Positions 9,801 to 18,777 of a DNA stretch of 64,000 nt are shown one piece after another. Each line of letters opens with the position of its first letter. Within the stretch, counting starts at the first letter, position 1. Where the stretch lies: assembly GCF_030816725.1 (NCBI RefSeq), contig NZ_JAUSYG010000001.1:1550001-1614000 (forward strand), given 5' to 3'. Position numbers and translations under genes: made by a program. Origin of the DNA: Pseudarthrobacter defluvii (lineage in GTDB: Bacteria; Actinomycetota; Actinomycetes; Actinomycetales; Micrococcaceae). The notes below the pieces were generated by a model that had not been told where the DNA came from, ran no database searches, and saw nothing but the letters and a program-made list of their open reading frames with translations.

Positions 9801-10127
9801 GATCTGGTTCCGGGCCCGGTCCAGGTTCGATCCGTAGGTGAACACCATGGTGATCTGGGAGACCCCGGTGCGCGACGTGGAGGAGGTGGATTCCAGCCCC
9901 TCCACGCCGTTCAGCGCCTTCTCAAGCGGTCCGCTGACCTGCTTGTCCACCACTTCGGGCGACGCGCCCGGCATGGAACTGAGCACCGTGATCTGCGGGA
10001 ACTCAATGGAAGGAATGAGCTCCTGCTTCAGCGAGGACATGGTGATCACGCCGAAGACCGAGGCGAAGACGGTGATCAGCGCGATCAGGGCCCGGTTCGC
10101 CAGGGAAAGGTGCGCCAGCCGGAACAT
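6888..10127 (-). CDS. RND family efflux permease (AcrB/SwrC type)
   Basis: The 1079-residue protein has the usual RND layout: TM1 at about 11-30, a large external loop, a first TM bundle at about 335-480, a second loop, and a second bundle at about 845-1040. GRVVDDSIVVIEN (394-406) contains the paired aspartates (398, 399) used for proton coupling, and SIPLSLLITFIGL and GALTIAIGR are typical. It expels hydrophobic compounds using the proton gradient. No membrane-fusion or outer-membrane partner is nearby, as expected for Gram-positive SwrC-like pumps. Substrate is unknown. Confidence 0.93.
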   Translation of the reverse strand: MFRLAHLSLANRALIALITVFASVFGVITMSSLKQELIPSIEFPQITVLSSMPGASPEVVDKQVSGPLEKALNGVEGLESTSSTSRTGVSQITMVFTYGSNLDRARNQIDRAISNAKRTLPSDVQPQAIAGSISDFPIVFLAVSSDKPLSDLNADLQRLSVPRLQKIDGVRSADVTGGATQHIEILPRPDAMAAAGTSLTAIRDALSNNGALIPAGTLEDQGKTLSLQIGSPVDSLDAIKGLPLSGAKNAATIGSVADVSLKDDERTSITRTNGAETLAVSVTKKPEGDTVAISHAVRDSLNGLEAELGSNAKFTPVFDQAPFIEKSIKDLTTEGLLGLGFAVAVILLFLMSARSTLVTAVSIPLSLLITFIGLSGTGYSLNILTLGALTIAIGRVVDDSIVVIENIKRHLSYGEEKSTAILTAIREVAGAITASTLTTVAVFLPIAFVGELAGELFRPFALTVTMALLASLLVSLTIVPVLAYWFLRNPSDAPGAVAAGSPEARRIAQEAKAKAHDAEQRSRLQRGYLPILRSTQKHPVITLVAAVLVLGATGAMTPLLATNLLGNSGQNSLTVRQVLPAGTSLADTSAAAIRLEEVLRGIDGIKDVQVTSGNAQAGFAALTSTGSSNSTFTVVTDEKADQERLQDTVRTELAKVPDSGKVSVGTQQGGFGTSSTVDITLKAATSADLQAASDTMVAAMTGVPGTSEVASNLAASNPVVQVKVDRAKAAAAGLNEEQVAGVLASTISPIPAGTVRIDTNDFPVRIGQGTKFTSIDAVRNIPLPAGGRPVTLGSIAAVEKVDVPVSITASNGERTAKVSISPSGSNLGAVNAEVQKRLAEVQLPPGVTATIGGATTQQAESFRQLGLALLAAIAIVYVIMVATFKSLIQPLILLVSVPFAATGAVALLLLTGVPLGLPSLIGMLMLVGIVVTNAIVLIDLINQYRQPRDGRPGMSVADAITNGARQRLRPILMTALATVFALTPMALGLTGGGGFISQPLAVVVIGGLVSSTALTLILVPVLYRLVEGRREKKALLRDLQARPETGPAGPGSDIDAEFRDWTTGQVPKVSGRRAAPGAE

Positions 10128-10195
10128 GGGTGGTCTCCTGGGGGTCTAAGTGACTGGTACATGCCCTGGGGGTGCCAGCCGCTGGCCCCGCAGGG

Positions 10196-11698
10196 TCAGT
10201 GGCTGGCGGAAACGCTCTCCAGCTGGAGGGACTTGGCCGTTGCCCGTTCCAGTTCCGCGGCAAGGTCTGGATTCTCATCCAGCTTCACCCCGTAGCCGGG
10301 CATCATGTCCTTGAGCTTGGACTGCCAGCCCTTGAAGTTCCGGGGGAACGTCTTCTGGAGCAGCTCGATCATGATGGGGACAGCGGTTGAGGCTCCGGGC
10401 GAAGCGCCCAGGAGCGCACCGATGGAGCCGTCACGGCCGGCGATCACTTCGGTTCCGAACTGAAGGATGCCGCCCTTTTGCGGGTCTTTCTTGATGATCT
10501 GTACACGCTGGCCGGCGGTGATGAGTTCCCAGTCCCCGCCCTTGGCCTCCGGGTAGTACTCCCGGAGCGCTTCCACCTTCTGGTCGTGCCGCTTGACCAC
10601 TTCCTTCACCAGGTAGGCGGTGAGGTCCATGTTGTCCTTGGCCACGGCCAGCATCGGGATGATGTTGCCCGGGCGGATGGACAGCGGCAGGTCCAGGTAG
10701 GAGCCGTTCTTCAGGAAGTTGGTGGAGAAGCCAGCGTACGGGCCGAACAGGAGGGAGCGCTTTCCGTTGACGTACCGCGTGTCCAGGTGCGGGACGGACA
10801 TGGGCGGGGCGCCCACGGAAGCCTGGCCGTACACCTTGGCGCTGTGCTGGGCGGCGATGGTCTCATCGGTGCAGCGGAAGAACTGGCCGGAAACGGGGAA
10901 CCCGCCGTAGCCCTTGCTCTCCGGGATGCCCGATGCCTGGAGCAGGTGCAGGGCGCCGCCGCCGGCGCCGACGAAGACGAACTTGGCATGGATCTTGCCG
11001 TGTTCCCCGGACTTGGGGTGTTTCAGCGCCAGGTCCCAGCCGCCGTCGGACGCGCGGGTGATCCCGGTGACGTCGTGACCGTAGTTGATTTCGACGCCGC
11101 TGTTCCCCAGGTAGGTGGTCAGTTCGCGGGTCAGTGCGCCGAAGTCGACGTCGGTGCCCTCGGCGGCGCGGGTGGCGGCAATGCGCTGCTGCGGGTCGCG
11201 TCCCTTGACGATCAGTGGCGCCCACTTGGCGATCTGCGCGTGGTCTTCGGAGTACTCCATGCTGCGGAACAGGGTGTGCGGCTTCAGTGCCTCATACCGG
11301 GTCTTCAGGAACCGTGCGTGATCCTCGCCGATCACGAAGCTCATGTGCGGCACGGTGTTGATGAAGCCCTTGGGGGATCCAATGAGGTTGTTGTCCACCA
11401 GGTGGGACCAGAACTGGCGGGACAGCTGAAACTGTTCGTTGATGAGCAGTGCCTTGTTCGGGCTGACGGAGCCGTCCTTGGCTGCGGGGGAGTAGTTCAG
11501 TTCGCAGAGGGCGGCGTGGCCCGTTCCTGCGTTGTTCCAGGGGTCCGAGCTTTCCAGGCCAGGCTGGTCCAGCCGCTCGAACAGGGAGATGGTCCAGTCC
11601 GGCTCCAACTGCTTGAGGAAAGCCCCCAGCGTGGCGCTCATGATGCCGCCGCCTATCAGGACAACGTCGGCGTGTGGGGTCTTGGAAATGAAGGTCAC
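10196..11698 (-). CDS. mqo: Malate:quinone oxidoreductase
   Basis: The 500-residue flavoprotein starts with [16 protein letters not shown], the FAD-binding GGGIMS typical of Mqo. [38 protein letters not shown] and [13 protein letters not shown] are further family landmarks. It oxidises malate to oxaloacetate and passes electrons to menaquinone at the membrane, serving the TCA cycle. The GTG start (complement of 11696-11698) is preceded by GGAGAC. A TATTCT -10 box on the minus strand (complement of 11734-11739) is a possible promoter. Confidence 0.97.
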   Translation of the reverse strand: MTFISKTPHADVVLIGGGIMSATLGAFLKQLEPDWTISLFERLDQPGLESSDPWNNAGTGHAALCELNYSPAAKDGSVSPNKALLINEQFQLSRQFWSHLVDNNLIGSPKGFINTVPHMSFVIGEDHARFLKTRYEALKPHTLFRSMEYSEDHAQIAKWAPLIVKGRDPQQRIAATRAAEGTDVDFGALTRELTTYLGNSGVEINYGHDVTGITRASDGGWDLALKHPKSGEHGKIHAKFVFVGAGGGALHLLQASGIPESKGYGGFPVSGQFFRCTDETIAAQHSAKVYGQASVGAPPMSVPHLDTRYVNGKRSLLFGPYAGFSTNFLKNGSYLDLPLSIRPGNIIPMLAVAKDNMDLTAYLVKEVVKRHDQKVEALREYYPEAKGGDWELITAGQRVQIIKKDPQKGGILQFGTEVIAGRDGSIGALLGASPGASTAVPIMIELLQKTFPRNFKGWQSKLKDMMPGYGVKLDENPDLAAELERATAKSLQLESVSASH

Positions 11699-11777
11699 GA
11701 TCAGTCTCCGATTGCAGCGGCTCTGGCTGTCACAGAATATCCCCGCCCGGCCCGCTTACTGAAATTGGCCCGGCCCG

Positions 11778-13445
11778 TCAAGGCTTTAGCTGGACCTTCG
11801 TAAAAACTTCGTTTAAGACCGGCGATGCGGGGTAGCTCAGCACCCGGTCCGACAGGGCAAGCGCTGAGATAGGGAAGGCGATGGGAACCGCGGGGACGGT
11901 CGCGGCAATCTGGGCGTTGATGGTGTGATAAAGCTCATCCCGCTCCTTGCCTTCAGGAAGTCCGCGGGCCCGGTTGATCTTCGAAAAGACCTGAGGATCC
12001 TGGTACCCGAACTCGCCGTTCTTTTCCCCGAAGAGCGGGCCCACGAAGTTGTCCGCGTCCGAGTAGGAGCCGTTCCAGCCGAGGATGTGGAATGCGTGGT
12101 CGCCGGGGGACTGGACCTTCTGGAGGTAGCCATCCGACCAGTCCACCGGGACTGGCTGGATGTTGAAGCCGACGGCGGTGAGCTGGCGGCTGAGCTCAGC
12201 GTAGACCTTCTCGGGCGTGGGCAGGTAAGGCCGGGTGACGTTCAGGGGGTAGTAGAACTTGAGTTCCTCGCCCGCGTAGCCACCCTCCTTCAGGTAATCC
12301 TTGGCCTTTGCCGGGTCATGTCCCAGTGCTGGTGCGTCGTTGTTGAAGCCGCTGATCTTGGGCGGCACAAACTGGGTGGCCTTGGCGGTGTTGTCGATGA
12401 AGAACTTCCGGATCAGGGTTTCCTTGTCGATGGCAAGCTCCACCGCCTGCCGGATCTTCAGGTTCTGGAGCACCGGGACGTCCTGGTTCATGCCAACGTA
12501 CATCACGGAGAACGGGTCGCGCTGGACGATCTGCTTGCCGCGCTTCACCAGCTGGTCAAAGTTGCCCACGGTCACGGCGTCGTAGCCGTCGATGGTTCCG
12601 TCCAGCAGGGCCTGGAGACGGGTCTGCGGATGGTTGTAGGCCAGGAAGTTGATGGTGGCAATCTGCCCGCGGTCGCCCCAGTAGTTCCTGTTGCTGGACA
12701 GGGTCACGTTGTCGTTGCCCCAGGCGGCCAGCGTGAAGGGGCCCGTCCCCACCGGGTTTGTCGCGAAGGCGGACATCGCCTGGCCGCCCCGGTTCTGGTC
12801 CAGGACGTCGGCTTTTCCGGAGGCAAGGGCTGCCGGGGACGCGATGGCAAAGGCGGGCAGGGTCAACGCCTGCAGGAACGCCGTGAAGCGCTGGGTGAGG
12901 TCGATCTGCACCGTGTCGGCGGCGATTGCGGTACAGCTCTTGAAGATGGACAGGTCCGGCTCGTCCGAGTGCGCCTTGACAACGCTTTTGAACGAACTGC
13001 CCGGCGCCTGTTTCCGCAGCGCGGCAGGAAAGGCAAACCAGCGGTTGAAGTTGGTGCAGACCGCGTCTGCGTTGAAGGGGGTGCCGTCCTGGAAGGTGAC
13101 TCCCGTGCGGAGCTTGAACGTGTAGGTGCGGCCTTCGTTGGACTCGGTCCATTCCGTGGCCAACAGCGGGGTGGGTTTGCCGGTGGTCTGGTCCACGCCC
13201 ACCAGGCCTTCGAGGATCTGCCGGGTGATGCGCTGCGATTCCACGTCGTTGGACAATGCCGGGTCCAATCCCAGGGGCTGGGCGGCAGTGCCGAAGTTGA
13301 ACGTGGCAGCAGGTTCTGCAGGCGTGGTGCTGGGCGTACCGGAGGTGGGGGAGGGGGCAGGCGTGCCTGTGCAGGATGTCACGCCCAGCGCCATGAGGAC
13401 GGCACCGGCCTTGATGACCGTACGCCTCGAAGTACTGCTGGGCAC
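11778..13445 (-). CDS. ABC transporter substrate-binding lipoprotein, family 5 (peptide type)
   Basis: The 555-residue protein begins SSTSRRTVIKAGAVLMALG then VTSC, a twin-arginine-like motif followed by a lipobox, so it is probably a lipoprotein (Cys near 25). The mature part is SBP_bac_5: LEGLVGVDQTTGKPTPLLA, RTGVTFQDGTPFNADAV, GTGPFTLAAW, VELAIDKETL. Such proteins bind oligopeptides or nickel-like complexes, but no permease or ATPase genes are adjacent, so this is an orphan. The GTG start at 13445 has AGAGGTGAT 7 bases upstream. A TAGACT box (complement of 13498-13503) suits a promoter with a leader of about 46 bases. Confidence 0.9.
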   Translation of the reverse strand: MPSSTSRRTVIKAGAVLMALGVTSCTGTPAPSPTSGTPSTTPAEPAATFNFGTAAQPLGLDPALSNDVESQRITRQILEGLVGVDQTTGKPTPLLATEWTESNEGRTYTFKLRTGVTFQDGTPFNADAVCTNFNRWFAFPAALRKQAPGSSFKSVVKAHSDEPDLSIFKSCTAIAADTVQIDLTQRFTAFLQALTLPAFAIASPAALASGKADVLDQNRGGQAMSAFATNPVGTGPFTLAAWGNDNVTLSSNRNYWGDRGQIATINFLAYNHPQTRLQALLDGTIDGYDAVTVGNFDQLVKRGKQIVQRDPFSVMYVGMNQDVPVLQNLKIRQAVELAIDKETLIRKFFIDNTAKATQFVPPKISGFNNDAPALGHDPAKAKDYLKEGGYAGEELKFYYPLNVTRPYLPTPEKVYAELSRQLTAVGFNIQPVPVDWSDGYLQKVQSPGDHAFHILGWNGSYSDADNFVGPLFGEKNGEFGYQDPQVFSKINRARGLPEGKERDELYHTINAQIAATVPAVPIAFPISALALSDRVLSYPASPVLNEVFTKVQLKP

Positions 13446-13551
13446 TGGTTAATCACCTCTGGATGCTGCCGGTTCCGCCGCTTGCGGGCCGGGATCCAGT
13501 CTAGGGGACAGGAGCGGGCACAGTTCGCGGATCCGGATCCGGCGTTGCCCG

Positions 13552-13586
13552 GGGCCGGATCCGCTGTTGGAGAACGGATCCGGCCC
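13552..13586 (-). terminator. Terminator-like hairpin after the fasciclin gene
   Basis: Arms GGGCCGGATCCG (13552-13563) and CGGATCCGGCCC (13575-13586) are perfect 12-bp complements around an 11-base loop. There is no T-run, so termination activity is inferred from position only. Confidence 0.45.
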
Positions 13587-13611
13587 TGGGCATGGCCGCT
13601 GTACTGAGGGC

Positions 13612-14316
13612 TTACTTGGGCATCAGTACCGAGTCGATCAGGTACACGGTTGCATTCTTGGTCTTGACGCCGCCGCAGATGACGTTGGCGTCGTCCACCT
13701 TGAGGTTGTCACCGCTGCCGCTCACGGTCACGGAACCGCCCTGGACGGTGGCATGGGTGCCGGCGATCTTGTCCGGGGTGATCTGGCCGGGGACCACGTG
13801 GTACGTCAGGATCTTGCTCAGGAGGGCGTCGTCCGTCTTCAGGGTCTCGATGGTGGCGGGGTCGATCTTCTTGAAGGCGTCGTCCACCGGAGCGAAGACG
13901 GTGAATTCGCCGCCGTTGAGGGTGTCCACCAGGTTGACCTTGGGGTTCAGCTTGCCGGAGACGGCCGCGGTCAGGGTGGTCAGGATGGGGTTGTTGGACG
14001 CTGCCACGGCAACCGGGTCCAGGGCCATCCCCTCTACGGAGCCTGCGCCGGTGGGAACCTGCTGGGCATAGGCGGCGCAGCCGGGGCCTACGAGGTTGGC
14101 GGCCGGATCCATGGTGCCGGCCGACGAGCTTGCGGACGGAGACGCCATGGCGGAGCTGGACGGGGACGCCATGCTTGAGCTGGGGGAGGATGACATCGGC
14201 GCCGATGACGCCGAGGATCCGGAGGTGCTGCCTGAACCACCGCATGCGGTGAGGCTGAGCAGAGCGGCCGCTGCAACGCCTGCGACGGTGAAAGTGGTGC
14301 GTTTGAAGGTCTGCAT
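13612..14316 (-). CDS. Fasciclin (FAS1) domain lipoprotein
   Basis: The 234-residue product has a signal peptide with lipobox ([12 protein letters not shown], Cys near 25), then a low-complexity Ser/Met/Ala/Pro linker to about residue 70, then one FAS1 domain: [41 protein letters not shown], ending [14 protein letters not shown]1 domains act in cell-surface adhesion or protein contacts; the mycobacterial analogue is MPT70/MPT83. I start at the ATG complementary to 14314-14316, which has AAGGAGA 7 bases upstream. The substrate or partner is unknown. Confidence 0.92.
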   Translation of the reverse strand: MQTFKRTTFTVAGVAAAALLSLTACGGSGSTSGSSASSAPMSSSPSSSMASPSSSAMASPSASSSAGTMDPAANLVGPGCAAYAQQVPTGAGSVEGMALDPVAVAASNNPILTTLTAAVSGKLNPKVNLVDTLNGGEFTVFAPVDDAFKKIDPATIETLKTDDALLSKILTYHVVPGQITPDKIAGTHATVQGGSVTVSGSGDNLKVDDANVICGGVKTKNATVYLIDSVLMPK

Positions 14317-14516
14317 GTGAGTTCTCCTTGGATCATTTGCCTGCCGCCGCCGAACGTTGTGCCGGCGGTGTGCGGTCTGCCTTGCGGTAAGCACCTGCCC
14401 TTGGCTGGTGTCTCAATGGCTATTCGCCCGATGCGCGGAAGCGGATGGGTGGATCTTCGGAGTTTTTCTATTCGGGGCAGAAATCGCCGGCAGGCCCGGC
14501 CGGCGCTTAACGCAGG

Positions 14517-14542
14517 AATCCCCCGGCCGGAGCCGGGGGATT
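14517..14542 (-). terminator. Hairpin downstream of tRNA-Leu
   Basis: Arms AATCCCCCGGC (14517-14527) and GCCGGGGGATT (14532-14542) are perfect 11-bp complements with a 4-base loop, placed immediately 3' of the minus-strand tRNA-Leu. No clear T-run follows, so it may be a weak terminator or a processing stem. Confidence 0.5.
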
Positions 14543-14547
14543 CAGTG

Positions 14548-14629
14548 TGCGCAAGGGGGGACTTGAACCCCCACGCCCGAAGGCACAGGAACCTAAATCC
14601 TGCGTGTCTGCCAATTTCACCACTCGCGC
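14548..14629 (-). tRNA. tRNA-Leu (anticodon UAG)
   Basis: On the minus strand the sequence folds as a class II tRNA with acceptor GCGCGAG/CTTGCGC, anticodon loop TTTAGGT (anticodon TAG, decodes CUA), a long variable arm, and T-loop GTTCAAGTC. The discriminator is A, as leucine tRNAs require. The CCA end is not encoded. Length 82 bases. Confidence 0.93.
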
Positions 14630-14718
14630 GCAGCATCCGGTGCGCCAGAGGTACGACGGCGGATGACAGGTTCCATTGTAGCGTCGCCCCGGCGGTGGCC
14701 AGGGCAGCCGCAGCAGGG

Positions 14719-15192
14719 TCAGGAGTCCAGGTTCAGGTCCCGCCTCAGCTTGGCCACGTGGCCGGTGGCGCGAACGTTGTACTGGGCCAGCGCCACATTG
14801 CCGTCCGGATCCACCACAATGGTCGACCGGATCAGTCCCTCATAGGTCTTGCCGTAGTTCTTTTTCTCGCCCCAGGCGCCGTATGCCTCGGCCACCGTGT
14901 GGTCGGCGTCAGAGAGCAGCGGGAATGTCAGGGACTCCTTGTCGGCAAACTTTGCCAGTTTTTCGACGGGGTCGGGGGAGATTCCCAGGATGTCGTAGCC
15001 GGCGGCCTGCAGGGAAGCCAGGCTGTCGCGGAAGTCGCAGGCTTCCTTGGTGCAGCCAGGGGTTGAAGCGGCCGGGTAGAAGTAGACGATGGTGGAGTGG
15101 CCCGGCCGGGGGGCCAGGCTGACGTCCTTGCCGGTTGAATCCTGCAGCGTGAAAGCGGGTGCTTTGTCGCCGGTAACGAGTCTTTCAGCCAT
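14719..15192 (-). CDS. bcp: Thioredoxin-dependent peroxiredoxin, Bcp/PrxQ type
   Basis: The protein has 157 residues and the PrxQ active-site pattern STPGCTKEACDFRD, with peroxidatic Cys47 and resolving Cys52 five residues apart. It reduces hydroperoxides using thioredoxin. I start at ATG 15190-15192 (complement), preceded by CAAGGAG; the frame stays open further upstream only through tRNA and antisense sequence. It is divergently arranged with a MarR regulator 87 bases away, which may respond to oxidants and control it; that link is inference. Confidence 0.95.
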   Translation of the reverse strand: MAERLVTGDKAPAFTLQDSTGKDVSLAPRPGHSTIVYFYPAASTPGCTKEACDFRDSLASLQAAGYDILGISPDPVEKLAKFADKESLTFPLLSDADHTVAEAYGAWGEKKNYGKTYEGLIRSTIVVDPDGNVALAQYNVRATGHVAKLRRDLNLDS

Positions 15193-15266
15193 TGTTTTTC
15201 TCCTTGTTGCGGGCCGGACACAACAGCCTAATAAGCCCGTGGAGCCAGTGCTAATCGGTATTTGGC

Positions 15267-15280
15267 TATACTTGCTGCTA
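15267..15280 (+). promoter_or_regulatory. -10 box giving a leaderless marR transcript
   Basis: TATACT at 15267-15272 is a good -10 box. Transcription would begin 7-8 bases later, at or next to the A of ATG 15280. No Shine-Dalgarno sequence precedes that ATG. Confidence 0.55.
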
Positions 15281-15747
15281 TGCCTGATATGGATCACTGG
15301 CCCACAGGGCGCCTCCTGTCCACTGCTGCGCGACTCGTTGAACACTCGTGGAACGAGAAACTCGGTGCCATTGGACTCACCCATGCCGGTGTCATCGCCA
15401 TCGAGGTCCTTGCCGCGCAAGGGCCCATGACGCAGGCGCAGCTTGCCCAGTATGTTCGTGTCCAGGCGCAGACCATGGGCAAGACCCTCAGCAGGCTCGA
15501 GTCCCACGGCCACATCGCCAGGGTGCGCAGCACCTCGGATCGCAGGAGCCACGTGGTGTCGCTGACCGAGCAGGGCAAGGAAGCCGTCGCCCAGGCTGTG
15601 GAGATGGAGCGGTCGGTGCTGGCGTCGGCGTCCATCGACCCCGAATTGTTGCGCCAGGAGCTCAAGGCCGTTGTGCGGGAACTCGCCAGCCAGTTCTCCA
15701 CCACTCCCAGCAATGCCGGAGCCCTCATGGACAACATGGCCAAGTAG
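15280..15747 (+). CDS. MarR family transcriptional regulator
   Basis: This 155-residue winged-helix regulator shows MTQAQLAQYVRVQAQTMGKTLSRLESHGHIAR (recognition region, about 47-78) and the wing VRSTSDRRSHVVSLTEQGK. ATG 15280 is preferred over the in-frame TTG at 15262, because a TATACT box just upstream predicts a transcript starting at that ATG. It is divergent from bcp. No cysteine is present, so any redox sensing would not use a thiol switch. Effector and regulon are unknown. Confidence 0.9.
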   Translation: MPDMDHWPTGRLLSTAARLVEHSWNEKLGAIGLTHAGVIAIEVLAAQGPMTQAQLAQYVRVQAQTMGKTLSRLESHGHIARVRSTSDRRSHVVSLTEQGKEAVAQAVEMERSVLASASIDPELLRQELKAVVRELASQFSTTPSNAGALMDNMAK

Positions 15748-15773
15748 GCGCCGGTCTGTCACTTTCCAGAGGG

Positions 15774-15814
15774 GCGCGGGCCGGGTCTTGAACGATCCGG
15801 GGCCGCGCTTTTTT
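15774..15814 (+). terminator. Rho-independent terminator of marR
   Basis: A GC-rich imperfect stem (GCGCGG...CCGCGC with an inner GGGTC/GATCC part) ends at 15808 and is followed by six T residues at 15809-15814. Confidence 0.72.
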
Positions 15815-15913
15815 GTGCCCGCCGGCCACCCGCCGTCGTGCCTGTCGGGTCCCGGCTGAGCTTCCGAAGGCCGGGCCCCGACCGGGAGCAATCGATGAGA
15901 TGGGCGGTAAAAC

Positions 15914-15957
15914 AAAACAGCCCCCGGTTTGTGTTTCCACAAACCGGAGGCTGTTTT
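15914..15957 (-). terminator. Strong hairpin terminator after tRNA-Lys
   Basis: Twenty-base arms (15914-15933 and 15938-15957) pair with one mismatch and a 4-base loop. A-rich and T-rich edges flank the stem, so it can act in both directions; on the minus strand it lies just 3' of tRNA-Lys. Confidence 0.8.
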
Positions 15958-15962
15958 CCCAG

Positions 15963-16038
15963 TGGTGCACCCCCCGGGACTTGAACCCGGAACCCATTGA
16001 TTAAGAGTCAATTGCTCTGCCAATTGAGCTAGAGGTGC
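15963..16038 (-). tRNA. tRNA-Lys (anticodon CUU)
   Basis: The minus strand folds with acceptor GCACCTC/GGGGTGC, anticodon stem ATTGA/TCAAT around CTCTTAA (anticodon CTT), T-loop GTTCAAGTC, discriminator A, and an encoded CCA at 15963-15965. Length 76 bases. Confidence 0.96.
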
Positions 16039-16151
16039 ATCTTTTTGCTTCCATCCCCGGGCTTTTTCTTTCCCGTTGATCTCCGCAACGACATGAAACT
16101 CTACACGAACTTTTGGTGCAAGTGAAATCGGCGCCGGCAGCCGCTTCGGGT

Positions 16152-17406
16152 TCACTGGGGAACCCGCAAAACCAGCGCAAAATCAGGGTTTTCCCCGTTC
16201 GTCAGGAGACAGAGGCCGCCTTGAGGGGTGCGGATTACATCGCGGATGCGCCCGTACCGTCCTGTGAAATAGGCCACAGGATCGCCCGCCTCCGTTCCGG
16301 ACAGCGGGACCGCCCACAACCTCTCGCCCCGTAGTGCTCCCAGATAGGCAACGCCACCGAAGATTTCGAGCCCGCTGGGGGAGGACTCCCGGGTGGAGGG
16401 CCATACGACTTTTGCGTCCTGGAAGCCGGCGCGGTGCGGCGCTCCCGTGACGTCCGGCCAGCCGTAGTTGGCGCCGGGCAGGATCAGGTTCAGCTCGTCG
16501 TCCACGTCGGGTCCGAACTCGCTGGCCCACAGCCTGCCCTCAGCGTCCCACGCCAGACCCTGGACGTTCCGGTGGCCCAGGCTGTAAACGGCGTTGCCAA
16601 ACGGGTTGCCTGGTGCCGGGCTGCCATCAGGGGTGAGCCGGAGGATTTTCCCGCCCAGGGCGCTCCGGTCCTGCGGCTGGTTGCGGCGCTGGGCGTCGCC
16701 GGTGCCCACGTACAGGAACCCGTCCGGGCCAAAGCGGATCCTGCCGCCGTTGTGGGTGCTGGCTTTGGGTATTCCCGAAAACACGGTTTGGGGTTGTCCG
16801 GGCGTCAGGGAACCATCGGGAGCGCTGTCGAGGGCAATCCGGACAACCCGGTTGTCCTCCTGGCTGGTCAGGTAGGCGTAGAGGTAGCGGTCCGAGCCAA
16901 AGCGCGGCGAGAGTGCCAGGCCCAGCAGGCCGCCTTCGCCGGAAGGCGCCACGCCGGGTACTTTTCCGAGGGTGCTGGCTTTGCCGTCGCGGACGGTCTT
17001 CAGCAGTGCGGTCCCGCGCTCGGAGATTCCAGCCGCGCCGGATGATGGCGGTGCCGTCCGGGAGGAAGACCGCGGCCCAGGGAGTATCGAGCTGCAAGTC
17101 CAGGCGCTCCTGCACTGCAGGAGCGGGAACGGACGCAGGAGTCGGAACGGGGACAGCGGTGGCGGTTGCCGCAGGCGTCCCGGTGACCGCAGGGCTTGTG
17201 GCGGATGCGGGAGGTTCGGACGTTGCCGGTGGTTCGGGAGTCCCCGTGCAGGCGGCCACCACCAGGCATAAGGCCAGGCAAGGAAGGCCCGCCGCAAAGC
17301 GACGGGCCTTCCCCTTACTAAAGCCGTTTGCGCCGGGGAGCGCGGAAGCCCGCAGCCTCGGCGTGCGCGGCAGATTCGAACCAGACTTCCGCCTTGGTCT
17401 GCTCAT
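16152..17406 (-). pseudogene. PQQ-type sugar dehydrogenase lipoprotein, broken by a 16-base insertion
   Basis: The coding sequence is split between two frames. The N-terminal frame gives a lipoprotein signal (ALCLVVAAC), a Pro/Ala/Thr linker and LDLQLDTPWAAVFLPDG. The second frame continues SERGTALLKTVRDGK and carries the beta-propeller landmarks GEGGLLGLALSP, NGGRIRFGPDGFLYVGTGD, LGHRNVQGLAWD and NYGWPDVTG to the stop at 16152. Omitting the 16 bases 17025-17040 joins them as FLPDGTAIISERGTALLK, a normal family sequence. The family is the glucose/sorbosone dehydrogenases. The start is uncertain: no good start follows the upstream stop at 17318, and 17406 lies inside the upstream gene. Confidence 0.75.
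17282..17311 (-). terminator. Hairpin between the sunset-type gene and the sugar dehydrogenase
   Basis: Arms GGAAGGCCCG and CGGGCCTTCC (minus-strand sense) pair perfectly over 10 bp around a 10-base loop, starting just after the stop codon at 17318. It lies within the apparent signal-peptide coding region of the broken downstream gene, so it may be a terminator or part of that gene. Confidence 0.45.
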
Positions 17407-18529
17407 AGTCGGGATGTCCTTCTTCGTAGTACACCATCGCGGCTGCGTCCCCCTTCACCGTGTAGTCCTCCGGTCCGCTGCCGTCGGGACCGGACGCTGC
17501 CGAGCCGGCGCCGTAGGGCTCTTGGGCTGCGAGGTGTCCGGCCGGTTCGGGGACAGCGCTGCCCTGTCCTTGGGGCACGTCCTGTCCCTGGCTGAACCCC
17601 TGTCCCTGGTTGGATTCCGGGCTGCGGCCTGACGGCTGGTGATGGGTGGCCCCGTTCTCCACCAACGCGGAGGACTGTGCCCGTTCAAGGGTTTCGGCGG
17701 CATCGCCACCGCCTTGGGTGGTGGCGGGACCGGACTCCGCGGCCGGGGCCTGTGCGCCGCCTGATCGGAAAGTGTCTGCCCGGTGCTGGGGCGCCTGCCC
17801 GCCGGCCTGCCCCGCAACTGGTGCGCCGCCGTCGTCCGCGTTTTCCATTGCGGCTGTTTCCGCCCCTGGAAGCGTGGGGGCGTGGGGCGCCGTGTACTCG
17901 TCATGGTGTACGGCGCGTGACGTGGAGGGGGAGGCCTGGGCCGCGGAAGCTTCCGCCTTGGCACCTCGATGCGCGGACGTTTCCTGGGAGGCCGTGCCCG
18001 GCGATGTCAGCGGTGGGGTTCCCGCCCCGCTCGTGGCGGAGGAACCGGACCGGCGTGCAGCGCCGGCCTCGGACCACTGGGTTTCCCATTCCGCCTGGTC
18101 GGCGGCCTGATCGGCGGCCCTGTCGGGGGCCTGGTCAACGGCCTGGCCCGGGCGCCGGCGATCGTCACGTTCCGCGCTGCCGGCGGGGGTGTCCCGCCCG
18201 GCTGCTGCCTGGTCGGTGAGGCCGGCGCCTCCTGCCGGCGATTCGCGCGTCGACGTGGCCGACGAATCAGCCGGTTCCTCGGCGGTGGCAGGGGCTGCCG
18301 GTTCAGCCGGCCGGCCGAATCCTGCTGCCGTGGGGATGCCGGTGGTTCCCGCGGCTTGGGCGGACGCCGCGGCGCTGCCGCCCTCCAGGGCCCCGTCCGC
18401 CCGGGTCCCTCCCTTCACGGTTCCGGCCGATGACCCGTCCGGCGGGTTGGCTGACTTGTTGCGGTTCAGCAGCCACCAGATGATGACGGCGATGACGACA
18501 AGGAGGATGATCCAGAAAACGATGTCCAT
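17318..18529 (-). CDS. Membrane-anchored disordered protein with C-terminal sunset-type domain
   Basis: The 403-residue protein has one N-terminal membrane helix (about 3-21, [18 protein letters not shown]), then about 320 residues of Ala/Gly/Ser/Gln/Glu-rich low-complexity sequence including [10 protein letters not shown] and [15 protein letters not shown] repeats. The last 48 residues are folded in style: [20 protein letters not shown] then [20 protein letters not shown]. This resembles the short domain often attached to actinobacterial membrane proteins and named sunset domain. Function is unknown. The basic RRKRL tail is probably cytoplasmic. Confidence 0.72.
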   Translation of the reverse strand: MDIVFWIILLVVIAVIIWWLLNRNKSANPPDGSSAGTVKGGTRADGALEGGSAAASAQAAGTTGIPTAAGFGRPAEPAAPATAEEPADSSATSTRESPAGGAGLTDQAAAGRDTPAGSAERDDRRRPGQAVDQAPDRAADQAADQAEWETQWSEAGAARRSGSSATSGAGTPPLTSPGTASQETSAHRGAKAEASAAQASPSTSRAVHHDEYTAPHAPTLPGAETAAMENADDGGAPVAGQAGGQAPQHRADTFRSGGAQAPAAESGPATTQGGGDAAETLERAQSSALVENGATHHQPSGRSPESNQGQGFSQGQDVPQGQGSAVPEPAGHLAAQEPYGAGSAASGPDGSGPEDYTVKGDAAAMVYYEEGHPDYEQTKAEVWFESAAHAEAAGFRAPRRKRL

Positions 18530-18777
18530 GGCAAGCCCTTCGGTCCACAGCGGATGGGTGTCCTGCTCCCGACGCTACGTCGGGTGATCACGGCTGTCCA
18601 GAGACACTCCGGGCCCGGCGGGGCGTACGACGGCCGTTCGGTGCACAAGGACCGCTGCCGGCGCCTCAACACCACGCTCGTCTCGAAAGATGAGACGCGC
18701 GTCCAGTATTTGGCTGGTAATTGCCGCGTTTCCGCTAAAACCCCTGCCACCCGTCGATTCCGCCGCCGTCCGAGCCC

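Noticed and set aside
7093..10295. Several long plus-strand frames opposite the RND permease gene
   Set aside because: They mirror the permease codon pattern, show no domain, and lack ribosome sites; GC-rich third positions explain their length.
11741..11781. GCCCGGCCCG direct repeat upstream of mqo
   Set aside because: Two short GC-rich copies separated by a few bases are expected by chance at this base composition.
15193..16155. Upstream extension of the bcp frame to about 478 residues
   Set aside because: It crosses the antisense of marR and the tRNA-Lys gene; the family N-terminus and ribosome site are at 15192.
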